From an uncultured Lachnospiraceae bacterium (GTDB lineage Bacteria > Bacillota > Clostridia > Lachnospirales > Lachnospiraceae), in contig CANTGP010000002.1 in assembly GCA_947653315.1 (NCBI GenBank), positions 1 through 25,877 of the forward strand: DNA of 25,877 bases. Reading direction: 5' to 3'. Numbering within the stretch: the stretch's first letter is position 1; each line of letters starts with the position of its first letter. Below are positions 15,643 through 22,607 of the stretch, piece after piece. A program made the translations under genes and the position numbers. The notes beneath the pieces were generated by a model. It was not told where the DNA came from. It ran no database searches and saw only the letters and a program-made list of their open reading frames with translations.

Positions 15643-15927
15643 CTATAAAAATTCGATTACCGGGTATTCCGCGGCTATCCCGCAGATGCCCAGAAACCAT
15701 GTGTCCACCAGTGCCTTGCCGGTGTCGTTCATTTCCTGCCATTCAATGCAGACATTCCCCCCTTCCACGCTTTCCCGCAGCCCCATACAGGCGATTTCCT
15801 CCAGCCCCCTTATGAGTGTAAGGGTAAGGGCGGAAACGGCGCTGCAGACGATGTCAGAGCCTTCCGGGGCCATGTTTGCATGCCCCGACAGGTGTATTTT
15901 ATTGGGCGTTATTAAAACCGTTATCAT
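15643..15927 (-). CDS. prp: Prp-like cysteine protease
   Basis: This 94-residue protein has the fold pattern of the ribosomal-processing cysteine protease Prp (YsxB family): ITVLITPNKIHLSGHANM then EGSDIVCSAVSALTLTL. His16 and Cys28 lie 12 residues apart, the same spacing as the catalytic His22/Cys34 of Staphylococcus aureus Prp, followed by the conserved Ser-Ala. In Firmicutes Prp cuts the N-terminal extension of ribosomal protein L27, and in phage 80alpha also capsid and scaffold. Here three structural proteins carry a matching tag, so this phage-encoded copy likely processes them. Start at 15927 is the first ATG of the family core; codons further upstream run through the palindrome at 15949-15964. 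The gene lies between two terminator hairpins. Confidence 0.88.
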   Translation of the reverse strand: MITVLITPNKIHLSGHANMAPEGSDIVCSAVSALTLTLIRGLEEIACMGLRESVEGGNVCIEWQEMNDTGKALVDTWFLGICGIAAEYPVIEFL

Positions 15928-15948
15928 ATCCTGCGTCCCCTCCCTCCG

Positions 15949-15964
15949 GTTGCGACGTCGCAAC
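15949..15964 (-). promoter_or_regulatory. Perfect 16-base palindrome upstream of prp
   Basis: GTTGCGACGTCGCAAC is perfectly self-complementary. In RNA it would form a 6-bp stem with an ACGT loop, located between the upstream terminator and the GGAGGGAGGGG ribosome site of the Prp-like gene. It could be an operator for a dimeric regulator or an RNA element affecting prp translation or transcript stability. No clear -10/-35 pair is seen close by, so I cannot say which. Confidence 0.5.
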
Positions 15965-15970
15965 AAATAA

Positions 15971-16003
15971 AAATACCACCGGTTACCCCAACCGACGGTA
16001 TTT
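15971..16003 (-). terminator. Rho-independent terminator upstream of prp
   Basis: The minus-strand transcript contains AAATACCGTCGGTT, loop GGGGT and AACCGGTGGTATTT. This is a 14-bp stem with two G-U pairs that are mismatches on the plus strand, so the hairpin is tuned for leftward transcripts. It is followed by TTATTTG. It starts 3 bases after the stop of the 77-residue gene and so closes the portal-MuF-accessory transcript before prp. Confidence 0.78.
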
Positions 16004-16006
16004 CCA

Positions 16007-16240
16007 TTAGGCTATTTGGTTTTCCAAATCAATGTCAAGGCCGAATTCCTTTAAATCCTGATCCCTGATATCCAGTTCCGTTTTCAGGATGTCAAGCATT
16101 TCGTAATATGCCACGCGCCTTCCCGCCGCAAATTTATCATCGCTGTCCGCCCTGCTTTGCTCGGCCGCTTCATTGGCATTATCCAAAAGCCTTGCAATCA
16201 TGTATTTAATCCCATCCTTTGTTAATGCATCATCCATCAT
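16007..16240 (-). CDS. Small hypothetical protein downstream of the MuF/accessory pair
   Basis: This 77-residue, very acidic, helical protein contains a FAAGRRVAYYEMLDILKTEL segment and a LKEFGLDIDLEN tail. Similar short proteins occur near capsid genes of clostridial phages, without known function. Start at 16240 (adjacent ATGs at 16240 and 16237) follows GGGGTGGTT; a GTG two codons upstream is possible. Base composition is low (25 G/C of 60 in 16021-16080). It may be a second immunity-type gene for the MuF C-terminal domain, or simply an accessory gene. Confidence 0.65.
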   Translation of the reverse strand: MMDDALTKDGIKYMIARLLDNANEAAEQSRADSDDKFAAGRRVAYYEMLDILKTELDIRDQDLKEFGLDIDLENQIA

Positions 16241-16265
16241 AACCACCCCGTTTCTTGGGATTCCA

Positions 16266-16511
16266 TCATGCCATAATCTCCTTCAGGTCAATTTCAGACT
16301 GCACAAAGACCGCCCCGATATCATAATCATCAAAAACGGCTATTTCCCTGCCTGTCTCCATATACGACTGGACTGTTGTCCCGTCAACATCCACCAGCAG
16401 CTTTTTCTTTTCCGCATCCGGAAAATGTTCCTCGATTTTTCTGCACATGTCCTTAAACATTTCAGGACTGTTATCGGGAAAAATATTATAATCAAAGGGG
16501 TATTGTTTCAT
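16266..16511 (-). CDS. Small acidic protein overlapping the MuF gene; candidate immunity protein
   Basis: This 81-residue, acidic protein starts by ATGA overlap at the stop of the MuF-type gene. It contains KKKLLVDVDGTTVQSYM and REIAVFDDYDIGAVFVQSEIDL, a compact alpha/beta pattern with no membrane segment. I do not recognise a named family. Its low GC (27 of 60 in 16381-16440), acidity, small size and strict coupling to a capsid protein with an unusual C-terminal domain are what is expected of a cognate immunity protein in MuF polymorphic toxin loci of temperate phages. That role is an inference. Confidence 0.7.
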   Translation of the reverse strand: MKQYPFDYNIFPDNSPEMFKDMCRKIEEHFPDAEKKKLLVDVDGTTVQSYMETGREIAVFDDYDIGAVFVQSEIDLKEIMA

Positions 16512-18214
16512 AGGCCGAACTCCTTATTGACATCCGCATTGGTTTTGGAAGCCGTTTTGAGGATATCCTCCAGCGCTTCTTCCCTGCTCATGCCCTTTCG
16601 TTTCATTTTACTTTCAACCAGCTCCTCAAAATCAGGTGCCGGTCTTTTTTGCTCCAACGCCTTTGCGGTTTCCACATCAGACATGGCAGACCTTGCCTGG
16701 TGTTTATACTGGTTCCGGAAACCATATGCCTGCCGTGCCTGCTGTTCCAGCGGCAGTGTACCGTCAATTTGGTTTGGAATGTTGTTTACATTTGCATAAT
16801 ACCATTCACGTATGCTTTGGTTGTCCGTTTTTATTATTTCCGCACCGACGTACTGTGCAAGGTTTTTCTTTGGTTCCATTATATCAGAACCGCCCGCGTT
16901 TGCAACCTTTTTCCCCGCTTTGTCCATATCCTCCCGGCGGTTCTTTTCCGCGCGTTCCCGCATTTTCCGTTCCGCCCTGCGTTCCGCGGCGGCGGCACGT
17001 TTGGCGGCCTTTTCCTCCTGCCCCTCCCGCCATTGCTTATAGGTGCGCTGCGAAGGCGCAACACGTCCCGCCATGTCCTGGTAAATGCGTTCCCGCTGTT
17101 CCGGAAGGCCGAACTTCCTGCTGAATTCCTTATATTCGTCCAGCATCGCCTGGTATTTGCACCGCGCATTCAGGATATCGCCGGGATCGGCACCGCCCTG
17201 TTTTAACAGCCGTGCCTTTTCCCGCTGCGCCCGCATCGCCGTTTCCATCTGCCGCTGCTTCTGCGTGGCTTCATAGGCATTGTATTCCCGGCCGCGGTAT
17301 TCCGTCCTCTGCGCTTCCCTCCTGTCCATCTCCGCCAGCCATTCATCGGAATAATTCCTGACGGAAACCCCTTCGATGAAAGGGTAATAAGTGTGGCGGC
17401 AGTGCCAGCCGAGCAGTCCCGCACCCGTCCCGAGCCCGCAGACCTCCACAAGCTGCCTGCGCGTCCACACGCGCCCCTGCCACACCGCATGGCTGGGACG
17501 CGCGCCTGGATGCCAGTCAACCTCATACCTGTCAGTTCCCAGCCTTTGGCCGTTCATGTCCGATATGTGCCCCGTGAGCTGCCCCATCCCCGTAAGCAGC
17601 GCGCGCCTTGCCGCCACGTCCACCCTGTTGCTCCGTCCGGTGGCATAATCAACCGTCCGCAGCCCGGAAGCCGTCATTTCCCCCACGACTTTCCGGATCA
17701 TGGTATTGTAGTCAAAGGCACCTGATGCCATCATGGTAATCGCGTTGTCCAAATAACCGTTGTATATTTCCGCCAGCGGCGTGAATACCGGTTTCCCGTT
17801 CCCCATGTCCACCATGAAGCCCAGCGAACGGGTAATGTTGTACAGTTCGTCATTGGACTGCCGGATCAGGGCGTTGGTAAGCTGCTGCAGCTCATAATTC
17901 TGTTCATACGGGGTGAAGTGTGCGTTGACCTGTTCATATATGGCTTTGCTGCGGACATATTCGGTTTCAATCACTTCGTCATACAGGCGGAAAGTGTCGG
18001 CATAGTCCCCGCCCACCGCCGAACGGATAATGTTTTCCACGTCTTCCGTGCTGTGTCCCAGCACCATGTAGCGCTGGATCTGCCAGTCGGCAGTGGAAGT
18101 AATTTTCCCGGCCTTTTGGATACGGCGGATGATGTCCTTTTCAATTTCCTCCTCCAGCATCCGGTATTTCCTTTCGATACCGGCCTGCAGAACCGACTGG
18201 TATGACCGGTTCAC
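16508..18214 (-). CDS. Minor capsid protein 2 / MuF-type protein with variable C-terminal (toxin-like) domain
   Basis: This 568-residue protein has residues about 1-300 matching the phage minor capsid protein 2 (MuF-type) family: YEVDWHPGARPSHAVWQGRVW (229-250), a GLGTGAGLLGWHCRHTYYPF segment (260-280) and helical flanks. Residues about 396-432 form a Lys/Arg/Glu/Ala-rich linker. From Met446 a separate domain begins: LAQYVGAEI, IREWYYANVNNIP, LPLEQQARQAYGFRNQYKHQAR, then FEELVESKMKRKGMSREEALEDI and KTNADVNKEFGL. Similar C-terminal tails occur, from memory, on polymorphic toxins and on MuF proteins of other Firmicutes phages. The DNA drops from 43 G/C in 60 bases (17461-17520) to 28 in 60 (16861-16920) at the domain border. 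It begins with GTG overlapping the portal stop (GTGA) and is followed by an ATGA-coupled small gene. Capsid role is firm; toxin role is inferred. Confidence 0.85.
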   Translation of the reverse strand: MNRSYQSVLQAGIERKYRMLEEEIEKDIIRRIQKAGKITSTADWQIQRYMVLGHSTEDVENIIRSAVGGDYADTFRLYDEVIETEYVRSKAIYEQVNAHFTPYEQNYELQQLTNALIRQSNDELYNITRSLGFMVDMGNGKPVFTPLAEIYNGYLDNAITMMASGAFDYNTMIRKVVGEMTASGLRTVDYATGRSNRVDVAARRALLTGMGQLTGHISDMNGQRLGTDRYEVDWHPGARPSHAVWQGRVWTRRQLVEVCGLGTGAGLLGWHCRHTYYPFIEGVSVRNYSDEWLAEMDRREAQRTEYRGREYNAYEATQKQRQMETAMRAQREKARLLKQGGADPGDILNARCKYQAMLDEYKEFSRKFGLPEQRERIYQDMAGRVAPSQRTYKQWREGQEEKAAKRAAAAERRAERKMRERAEKNRREDMDKAGKKVANAGGSDIMEPKKNLAQYVGAEIIKTDNQSIREWYYANVNNIPNQIDGTLPLEQQARQAYGFRNQYKHQARSAMSDVETAKALEQKRPAPDFEELVESKMKRKGMSREEALEDILKTASKTNADVNKEFGL

Positions 18215-19659
18215 TGGATCACCTCTGTATCGTCAAACTGCTCCGGAAGGTTTTTGCGGGCTTCCTCCAGTGTCTCCCCGTACCACTTCGCCCTGTACTC
18301 GTCCACCCCCATGGCGCCCATTGCCACATCCTGGCGGTCATTCTGCCGTTCCGCGGTCTTGTCCTCAATAATGCTGTCGTCAAACTGTACCGCCACCTCC
18401 GCATTTTCCTGCAGGCCGGGGACGCCCGTGCTGATGCCTGCCCGGATGATTGTCCGGACAAGCTGGACCAGCACGCGCTCCAGCACCAGCTCATGCTTCG
18501 TCAGGCTCCGGTACATGTCCGAATTCACGCTGATTACTTCCGTGGCCGTTTTCACGCTGCCGTTCTCAAACCGGTAACGGTCAGTCCCGAAACCGCACGA
18601 CATGGAAAGGAAATTCAGGTCGTCCGTGATTCCCCTGCTGTGCTGTTCAATCCGCAGCTCCATGTTTACCTCACGGATCGCCTCCTTCGATTCCGCGTTT
18701 TTGAAGAAATCCTCCGGCAGTTCATAAAATACCGTGTCATTCGGGTCAAAAACCGCGTTCCCGTCCACGCCCGTGACAAATTCGGGCGCGACAAACAGCC
18801 GCTTTTTCCCAAGGGAGAATTCATTGGCGTAGCTGTCATATTTCAGGTCGATGCTGCGCACTATGTCAATCCCGTTCGCAAACAGCGCCACGCCCATCGG
18901 GTTCGTCGTGTCATCATCCGCATTGTTCACGGAATTCAGGCGGTCAATGATGAACATGGGTTTGTCGGAATGCGTTTCGAGCCGTTCGGCCAGCCCGGAA
19001 AAACAGGGAATCATGCGCCACTGTTCGGGCGTTAATTCCGTGCCGCTTCCGGACGTGTCCTCCACAACCGTGTTTTCAATCACATACTGTTTGCCGGTCC
19101 CGCCCGCCAGCGGTTCAATCCTGTGGTATTGGAAATGGACGTATTTCCTGCGCTTATGGGTCTTGCGGAACGTGAAGATGCATTCCCTCACCGTCCTGTT
19201 TTCCCATGAGGTTGGAAAGATGTCCTGCGCACCCACATAGTTAATCCCGATCCTTCCCCCGGTCACGTTCCCGGCTTCATCCGCCTGCCCGTCCCGGATG
19301 TATACCACGTAGGCCACGGTTCCCAGCGCAGCTTTCCGTTCCTGGTATTCGTTCCCCAGTTCACCCCACGCATTGTCCTCCAGGACCCGTTTCACGAAGC
19401 CGTCCGTGGCCTGGTCTGACACGGTGATTGTCACTTTTTCATTCAGCAGCAGGTCGGCCAAATCCTCGCATACCTTTTTCGCCATGCCAAGGGCATACCG
19501 GTTACAGTTTATGGAAGTGCCGTTCCCCCGGTAAACCTTGTACCTGTGGAATTTCCGCACGTTGGAATTGTACCAGCTTTTCCACACCCCTATGGTACGG
19601 TAAAACGCGGCGTCCACCGTGTCAATATCATGGTTTTTAAAATACGAAAAAATGTCCAT
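18211..19659 (-). CDS. Portal protein (SPP1 gp6-like)
   Basis: This 482-residue protein fits the gp6-like portal family: an N-terminal VWKSWYNSNVRKFHRYKVYRG, NRYALGMAKKVCEDLADLLLNEK, a central QDIFPTSWENRTVRECIFTF and a SKEAIREVNMELRIEQHSRG segment. The dodecameric portal is the DNA entry gate and nucleates the procapsid. Its ATG is immediately after the TerL stop codon and its own stop overlaps the MuF GTG start (GTGA). Length is normal for the family. Confidence 0.93.
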   Translation of the reverse strand: MDIFSYFKNHDIDTVDAAFYRTIGVWKSWYNSNVRKFHRYKVYRGNGTSINCNRYALGMAKKVCEDLADLLLNEKVTITVSDQATDGFVKRVLEDNAWGELGNEYQERKAALGTVAYVVYIRDGQADEAGNVTGGRIGINYVGAQDIFPTSWENRTVRECIFTFRKTHKRRKYVHFQYHRIEPLAGGTGKQYVIENTVVEDTSGSGTELTPEQWRMIPCFSGLAERLETHSDKPMFIIDRLNSVNNADDDTTNPMGVALFANGIDIVRSIDLKYDSYANEFSLGKKRLFVAPEFVTGVDGNAVFDPNDTVFYELPEDFFKNAESKEAIREVNMELRIEQHSRGITDDLNFLSMSCGFGTDRYRFENGSVKTATEVISVNSDMYRSLTKHELVLERVLVQLVRTIIRAGISTGVPGLQENAEVAVQFDDSIIEDKTAERQNDRQDVAMGAMGVDEYRAKWYGETLEEARKNLPEQFDDTEVIQ

Positions 19660-21033
19660 TCAGTCTTTCCCTTCGTCATCCCGCTCCCCCACGGGAAGCC
19701 AGTGTTTTATTTTTGTCCACACGCCCATGACCAGGTAGCGCAATCCGTCGACGCAATGGTCGTCAATTTTTACCGGTTCCTCTTTCCCCTTTTCAATGGA
19801 CTCCGGGTCATACGCATACACGCCCATTTCCCTTACAAGGTTTTCCTGTTTGGGGGAAATGCGCAGTATGTCAAAGGTCAGCGCCTTCTGCGTCCGGCTG
19901 ATTCCCAGCTTTACATCATTATCGGCTTCCCGGACGGCCACCGGCACTGCCGCATTCCTGCACGCCCGTTTGATTTCCTCCTGCAGCCCTTTCGCGGAAG
20001 GGTCCAAATAAAGGTAAAACCGCGTGCCCTCCGTACCGTATTGTTCACCCAGTTCCTTCACGAATGCCACAAAGTCCTGCGCATACTCCGACGGGGCTTT
20101 CTGCGTGCCGGATTCCCGCCCGCTGTGGTAATATTCGCCCAGTCCCCGCAGTTTCCCGTGCGCGAAATCCAAACCGGCCGCTTGGAAGGCCGTGGCGTTC
20201 TGCTGCCCGTAATCCCCGCCGATGGCAATCATGGAAAAACGGTCTTCATGCGGAACCGGGACATCCCCCATGTGCCTTTGGGAGAACATGTAATAAATCA
20301 CTTCATCAATGCCTATGCTCTCGCCCAGCCATACCCAGCGGTACTGCCGTTCATCCACCGCCAGCAGCGCTTCCGCCTCCTGTATCAGGTCGGGGCCCAG
20401 CCAGGCTGCGGGGACATCCCTGTAATCGGTATGGACGTGGATGCAGTCCGGACGCTGCTCCATCTTATGCATCCATTTCACGATTCCACTGTTCGGGTTC
20501 TTGGGCGGGTTAAACAGGTAAACCATTTGGAAACCGCCGCTGTTCCCCCTCGCAAAAGTGGCCGCAATGTTAAGGAGCTCGTCCTCCCCCTCCCCGTCGT
20601 CAAAGAACTCCGTCAGTTCGTCCAGTATGACCAGCTTGATCGGTTTATCTTCGTCAATGATGCCCTTTGTATCGTCAATGCCGTCCGAACCCGCGAAATA
20701 CATCGTGGTGCCGTATTTTTTATAGGTAATCTCCATCGGGGATTTCGTTATTTCAAACCGGTTTTTCGGTACCCCCAGCCTGTTGATGCCGCGGAGCATT
20801 TCCTTGTAGACCGTTTTCCGCAGTTTGTTATGGTGCTTGCGGAGCACGACCACGGAACCGGATGCATCACTTATAAGCTGGTATATGCCGCGGATCCCCG
20901 CAAAGCTGGACTTCGTTCCTGCCCTGCCGGATGTCAGGATAATGTGCTTGTAAGTGCGGTTATTGAATATTTCCCGGTACTTCGGAATGATTATTTCCGA
21001 AAGTCTCACCTGCTTCTTTTTCCCGCAAGTCAT
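19660..21033 (-). CDS. terL: Terminase large subunit
   Basis: This 457-residue packaging motor has ATPase motifs Walker A GRAGTKSS (36-43), an atypical P-loop often seen in clostridial phages, and Walker B LVILDEL with Asp138/Glu139. The RNase H-like nuclease has IGGDYG (Asp274), LYLDPSAKG (Asp344) and DDHCVDGLRY (Asp429). The middle SPMEITYKKYGTTMYFAGSDG segment is typical of PBSX-type enzymes. It starts 74 bases inside the end of terS and abuts the portal gene. It probably uses headful packaging, but this cannot be proved from the sequence. Confidence 0.95.
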   Translation of the reverse strand: MTCGKKKQVRLSEIIIPKYREIFNNRTYKHIILTSGRAGTKSSFAGIRGIYQLISDASGSVVVLRKHHNKLRKTVYKEMLRGINRLGVPKNRFEITKSPMEITYKKYGTTMYFAGSDGIDDTKGIIDEDKPIKLVILDELTEFFDDGEGEDELLNIAATFARGNSGGFQMVYLFNPPKNPNSGIVKWMHKMEQRPDCIHVHTDYRDVPAAWLGPDLIQEAEALLAVDERQYRWVWLGESIGIDEVIYYMFSQRHMGDVPVPHEDRFSMIAIGGDYGQQNATAFQAAGLDFAHGKLRGLGEYYHSGRESGTQKAPSEYAQDFVAFVKELGEQYGTEGTRFYLYLDPSAKGLQEEIKRACRNAAVPVAVREADNDVKLGISRTQKALTFDILRISPKQENLVREMGVYAYDPESIEKGKEEPVKIDDHCVDGLRYLVMGVWTKIKHWLPVGERDDEGKD

Positions 21034-21712
21034 TAATTACTTCCACCCCGTCCCCTTCATCTTTTTCCGGCCCCATTCTTGCCGTGTCCGCCTTAAGCCG
21101 TGCGATGCGCGCCTTCTGTTCTTCGGTCGCAAGTTCCCAGTTTTCATGCAGCAGTTCGTTGTACTGCTTAACCATGCTGCGCAGTTCCGCCTGCGCCCTT
21201 GCCTGGGATTTCAGGAAATTCGCCTGCTTGTCCCACGCCTGCTGCACCTCCCATTTTTCACCGGTGACATTACCCGTCCTTTCCTCGACTTTTTCAACGG
21301 TCTTGTCGTCCCTGTCCCGCACGTACATGATCCGCTGGGCGCGGATGATGGCCGCATGGGCAATCCGTATCTGGTCCCACAGGATGTCCAGCGGATCCTC
21401 CGGCGCTTCCCGCATGATGTCAAGGGTTTCCTCCGGAAGGTATTTCCGGAAAAGGCCGTGTTTTTCCGCATTGCTGTTTTTCTCCGGTGCACCGTGCCCG
21501 GCGGCATTCCTGTTGCCCGGCTGTCCGCCTTTTTTCCTTTCCGAACGTTCGCTTTTTTTATCCGAGCGTTCGTTATCCCATTTATGGGTGCTTTTCCATC
21601 TCCTGACCGTCCCCTCCGGCAGCCCCAGCCGTTTTGCAATCTCAACAAGTTTCATCCCCTGCCGGAACAGCTCCTTCGCTTCCGCTATCCTTTCGTCCGG
21701 TTTCCGCGGCAT
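20960..21712 (-). CDS. terS: Terminase small subunit
   Basis: This 250-residue protein has an N-terminal helix-turn-helix (MPRKPDERIAEAKELFRQG...LVEIAKRLGLPEGTVRRW), a basic linker with a GGQPGNRNAAG motif, a central helical region and a charged C-terminus that overlaps terL. It is the DNA-recognition subunit of packaging. ATG at 21712 is chosen because GAGGGG lies 6-9 bases upstream; the three preceding GTG codons are unlikely starts. Two repeats of TCCGA(A/G)CGTTCG lie inside the gene. Confidence 0.93.
   Translation of the reverse strand: MPRKPDERIAEAKELFRQGMKLVEIAKRLGLPEGTVRRWKSTHKWDNERSDKKSERSERKKGGQPGNRNAAGHGAPEKNSNAEKHGLFRKYLPEETLDIMREAPEDPLDILWDQIRIAHAAIIRAQRIMYVRDRDDKTVEKVEERTGNVTGEKWEVQQAWDKQANFLKSQARAQAELRSMVKQYNELLHENWELATEEQKARIARLKADTARMGPEKDEGDGVEVINDLREKEAGETFGNNHSEVPGNIQ
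21540..21572 (+). repeat. Two 12-bp repeats with palindromic core inside terS (pac candidate)
   Basis: TCCGAACGTTCG (21540-21551) and TCCGAGCGTTCG (21561-21572) lie exactly 21 bases apart, about two helical turns. The first contains the perfect 10-bp palindrome CGAACGTTCG. Both are preceded by short T-rich runs. In SPP1/80alpha-type phages the pac site lies within or next to terS, so this is a candidate TerS binding/pac site. It also encodes the repetitive SER/KKSERSER linker, which may explain part of the repetition. Confidence 0.4.
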
Positions 21713-21752
21713 CACCACCACCCCTCATCCGTTTGTTATGGGTATAGTAAAA

Positions 21753-21772
21753 GGGACAGCCGGAGCCGTCCC
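21753..21772. terminator. Bidirectional hairpin just upstream of terS
   Basis: GGGACAGC-CGGA-GCCGTCCC forms an 8-bp stem (one G-U or A-C position depending on strand). Leftward transcripts read TTTTACTAT after it; plus-strand transcripts read ACCTTTTTTT. It lies 40 bases upstream of the terS start and 38 bases from the stronger hairpin at 21811-21848, so the hicAB/early transcript is doubly insulated from the terminase genes. Confidence 0.55.
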
Positions 21773-21810
21773 ACCTTTTTTTAATCTTCCACCATATCCC
21801 GGCGCAAAAT

Positions 21811-21848
21811 AAAAATGCCACGCGTAAATGAATACGCATAGCATTTTT
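21811..21848 (-). terminator. Strong rho-independent terminator after hicB
   Basis: AAAAATGCTATGCGTA, loop TTCATT, TACGCGTGGCATTTTT in the minus-strand transcript makes a 16-bp stem with two G-U pairs that are A-C mismatches on the other strand. Its own 3' arm ends in TTTTT followed by ATTTT. It is the strongest hairpin in the window and sits between hicB and terS. Confidence 0.82.
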
Positions 21849-21916
21849 ACCGCGGGGAGGGGGAATTCCGCCGGTATCACCCACTTCCGACTAATAGCAT
21901 TTTAACACATAAAAAC

Positions 21917-21942
21917 CGGACAAAGCGGACAAAACGGACAAA
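21917..21942 (+). repeat. Three 9-bp direct repeats plus T11 tract upstream of terS
   Basis: CGGACAAA occurs three times at an exact 9-base period (21917, 21926, 21935), followed by a plus-strand tract ending in T11 (21948-21958). It lies in the 272-base gap between hicB and terS. It may be a protein-binding array (TerS/cos-pac site, or a HicB/late regulator operator). I see no good promoter at this site. Confidence 0.5.
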
Positions 21943-21984
21943 CTTTATTTTTTTTTTTACACCCGCCCATTCCGATGCACGGGG

Positions 21985-22383
21985 CTACCGGCCCTGGATT
22001 TTCAACTCGCTCTTAAGCGCCGCCGTTAAGATTGCGGAAAAATTCACCCCCGCTTTTTCGGCTTCGAAGTTCAGCCAGGACGGTATCGTGCAGTTCTTTT
22101 TTACCGCCCTTATGTCGTTTTTCCTGCGGTATTCCCCAAAATCCACGTCCACAAGTGTCACAATGTCCGTATCCGAATCCGTCCTTACCCCCGAAACCTC
22201 TGTCGGCTCCGGCAGTACTTCCCCGTCGTCCTCCATGTCAATACCGACAGCCCCGATCGCGTCCCTTGCCATTTCAATCGCATCCGCCACGTCCTCCCCC
22301 TGTGTATTAATTTCAAAATCGGGGATGTACGCAACGATAAATTTTTCACCCCGTGATAAAATAACCGGATATGCTTTTTTCAT
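21985..22383 (-). CDS. hicB: HicB antitoxin
   Basis: This 132-residue protein has an N-terminal HicB partial RNase H-like fold (KKAYPVILSRGEKFIVAYIPDFEINTQGEDVADAIEMARDAIG pattern, residues 1-45) and a C-terminal ribbon-helix-helix-like segment (CTIPSWLNFEAEKAGVNFSAILTAALKSEL, about 98-127) for DNA binding and autoregulation. It is encoded 28 bases after hicA in the hicA-hicB order and would neutralise HicA and repress the promoter at 22608-22637. Confidence 0.93.
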   Translation of the reverse strand: MKKAYPVILSRGEKFIVAYIPDFEINTQGEDVADAIEMARDAIGAVGIDMEDDGEVLPEPTEVSGVRTDSDTDIVTLVDVDFGEYRRKNDIRAVKKNCTIPSWLNFEAEKAGVNFSAILTAALKSELKIQGR

Positions 22384-22411
22384 TCTGAAAACCTCCCTAA
22401 CATGGTTTTAT

Positions 22412-22585
22412 TTATTTCAGCCCGTTCCGCCTGATAATCGCTTTTGCCAAATCCTCATCCGTTTCCCTGTGCCTTACGATGCTTTCCCTTTTCCCGTCTT
22501 TTTCATAGACGTCATGGTTCCCTCCGTGCCGCTTGAATTTCCAGCCGTTACTCTCCAACAGTTTTACCAGGTCCTTTGTTTTCAT
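22412..22585 (-). CDS. hicA: HicA mRNA interferase toxin
   Basis: This 57-residue toxin (MKTKDLVKLLESNGWKF then KRHGGNHDVYEKDG) has the dsRBD-like HicA fold and the catalytic His24 in the GGNH motif. It would cleave mRNA when HicB is lost. Start at 22585 follows AAGGAGGG with normal spacing; a longer frame to 22606 has no support. With hicB it may stabilise the prophage or block competing phages. It has an independent consensus promoter immediately upstream. Confidence 0.93.
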   Translation of the reverse strand: MKTKDLVKLLESNGWKFKRHGGNHDVYEKDGKRESIVRHRETDEDLAKAIIRRNGLK

Positions 22586-22607
22586 TCCGCCCCTCCTTAT
22601 ACCCACA

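Noticed and set aside
19546..21036. Plus-strand open frame of 496 codons opposite terL
   Set aside because: Mirror of the terminase gene, whose motifs are unambiguous on the minus strand; no start signal.
21642..21884. 80-codon minus-strand frame across the terS upstream region
   Set aside because: It runs through both terminator hairpins and overlaps terS in another frame; no ribosome site.
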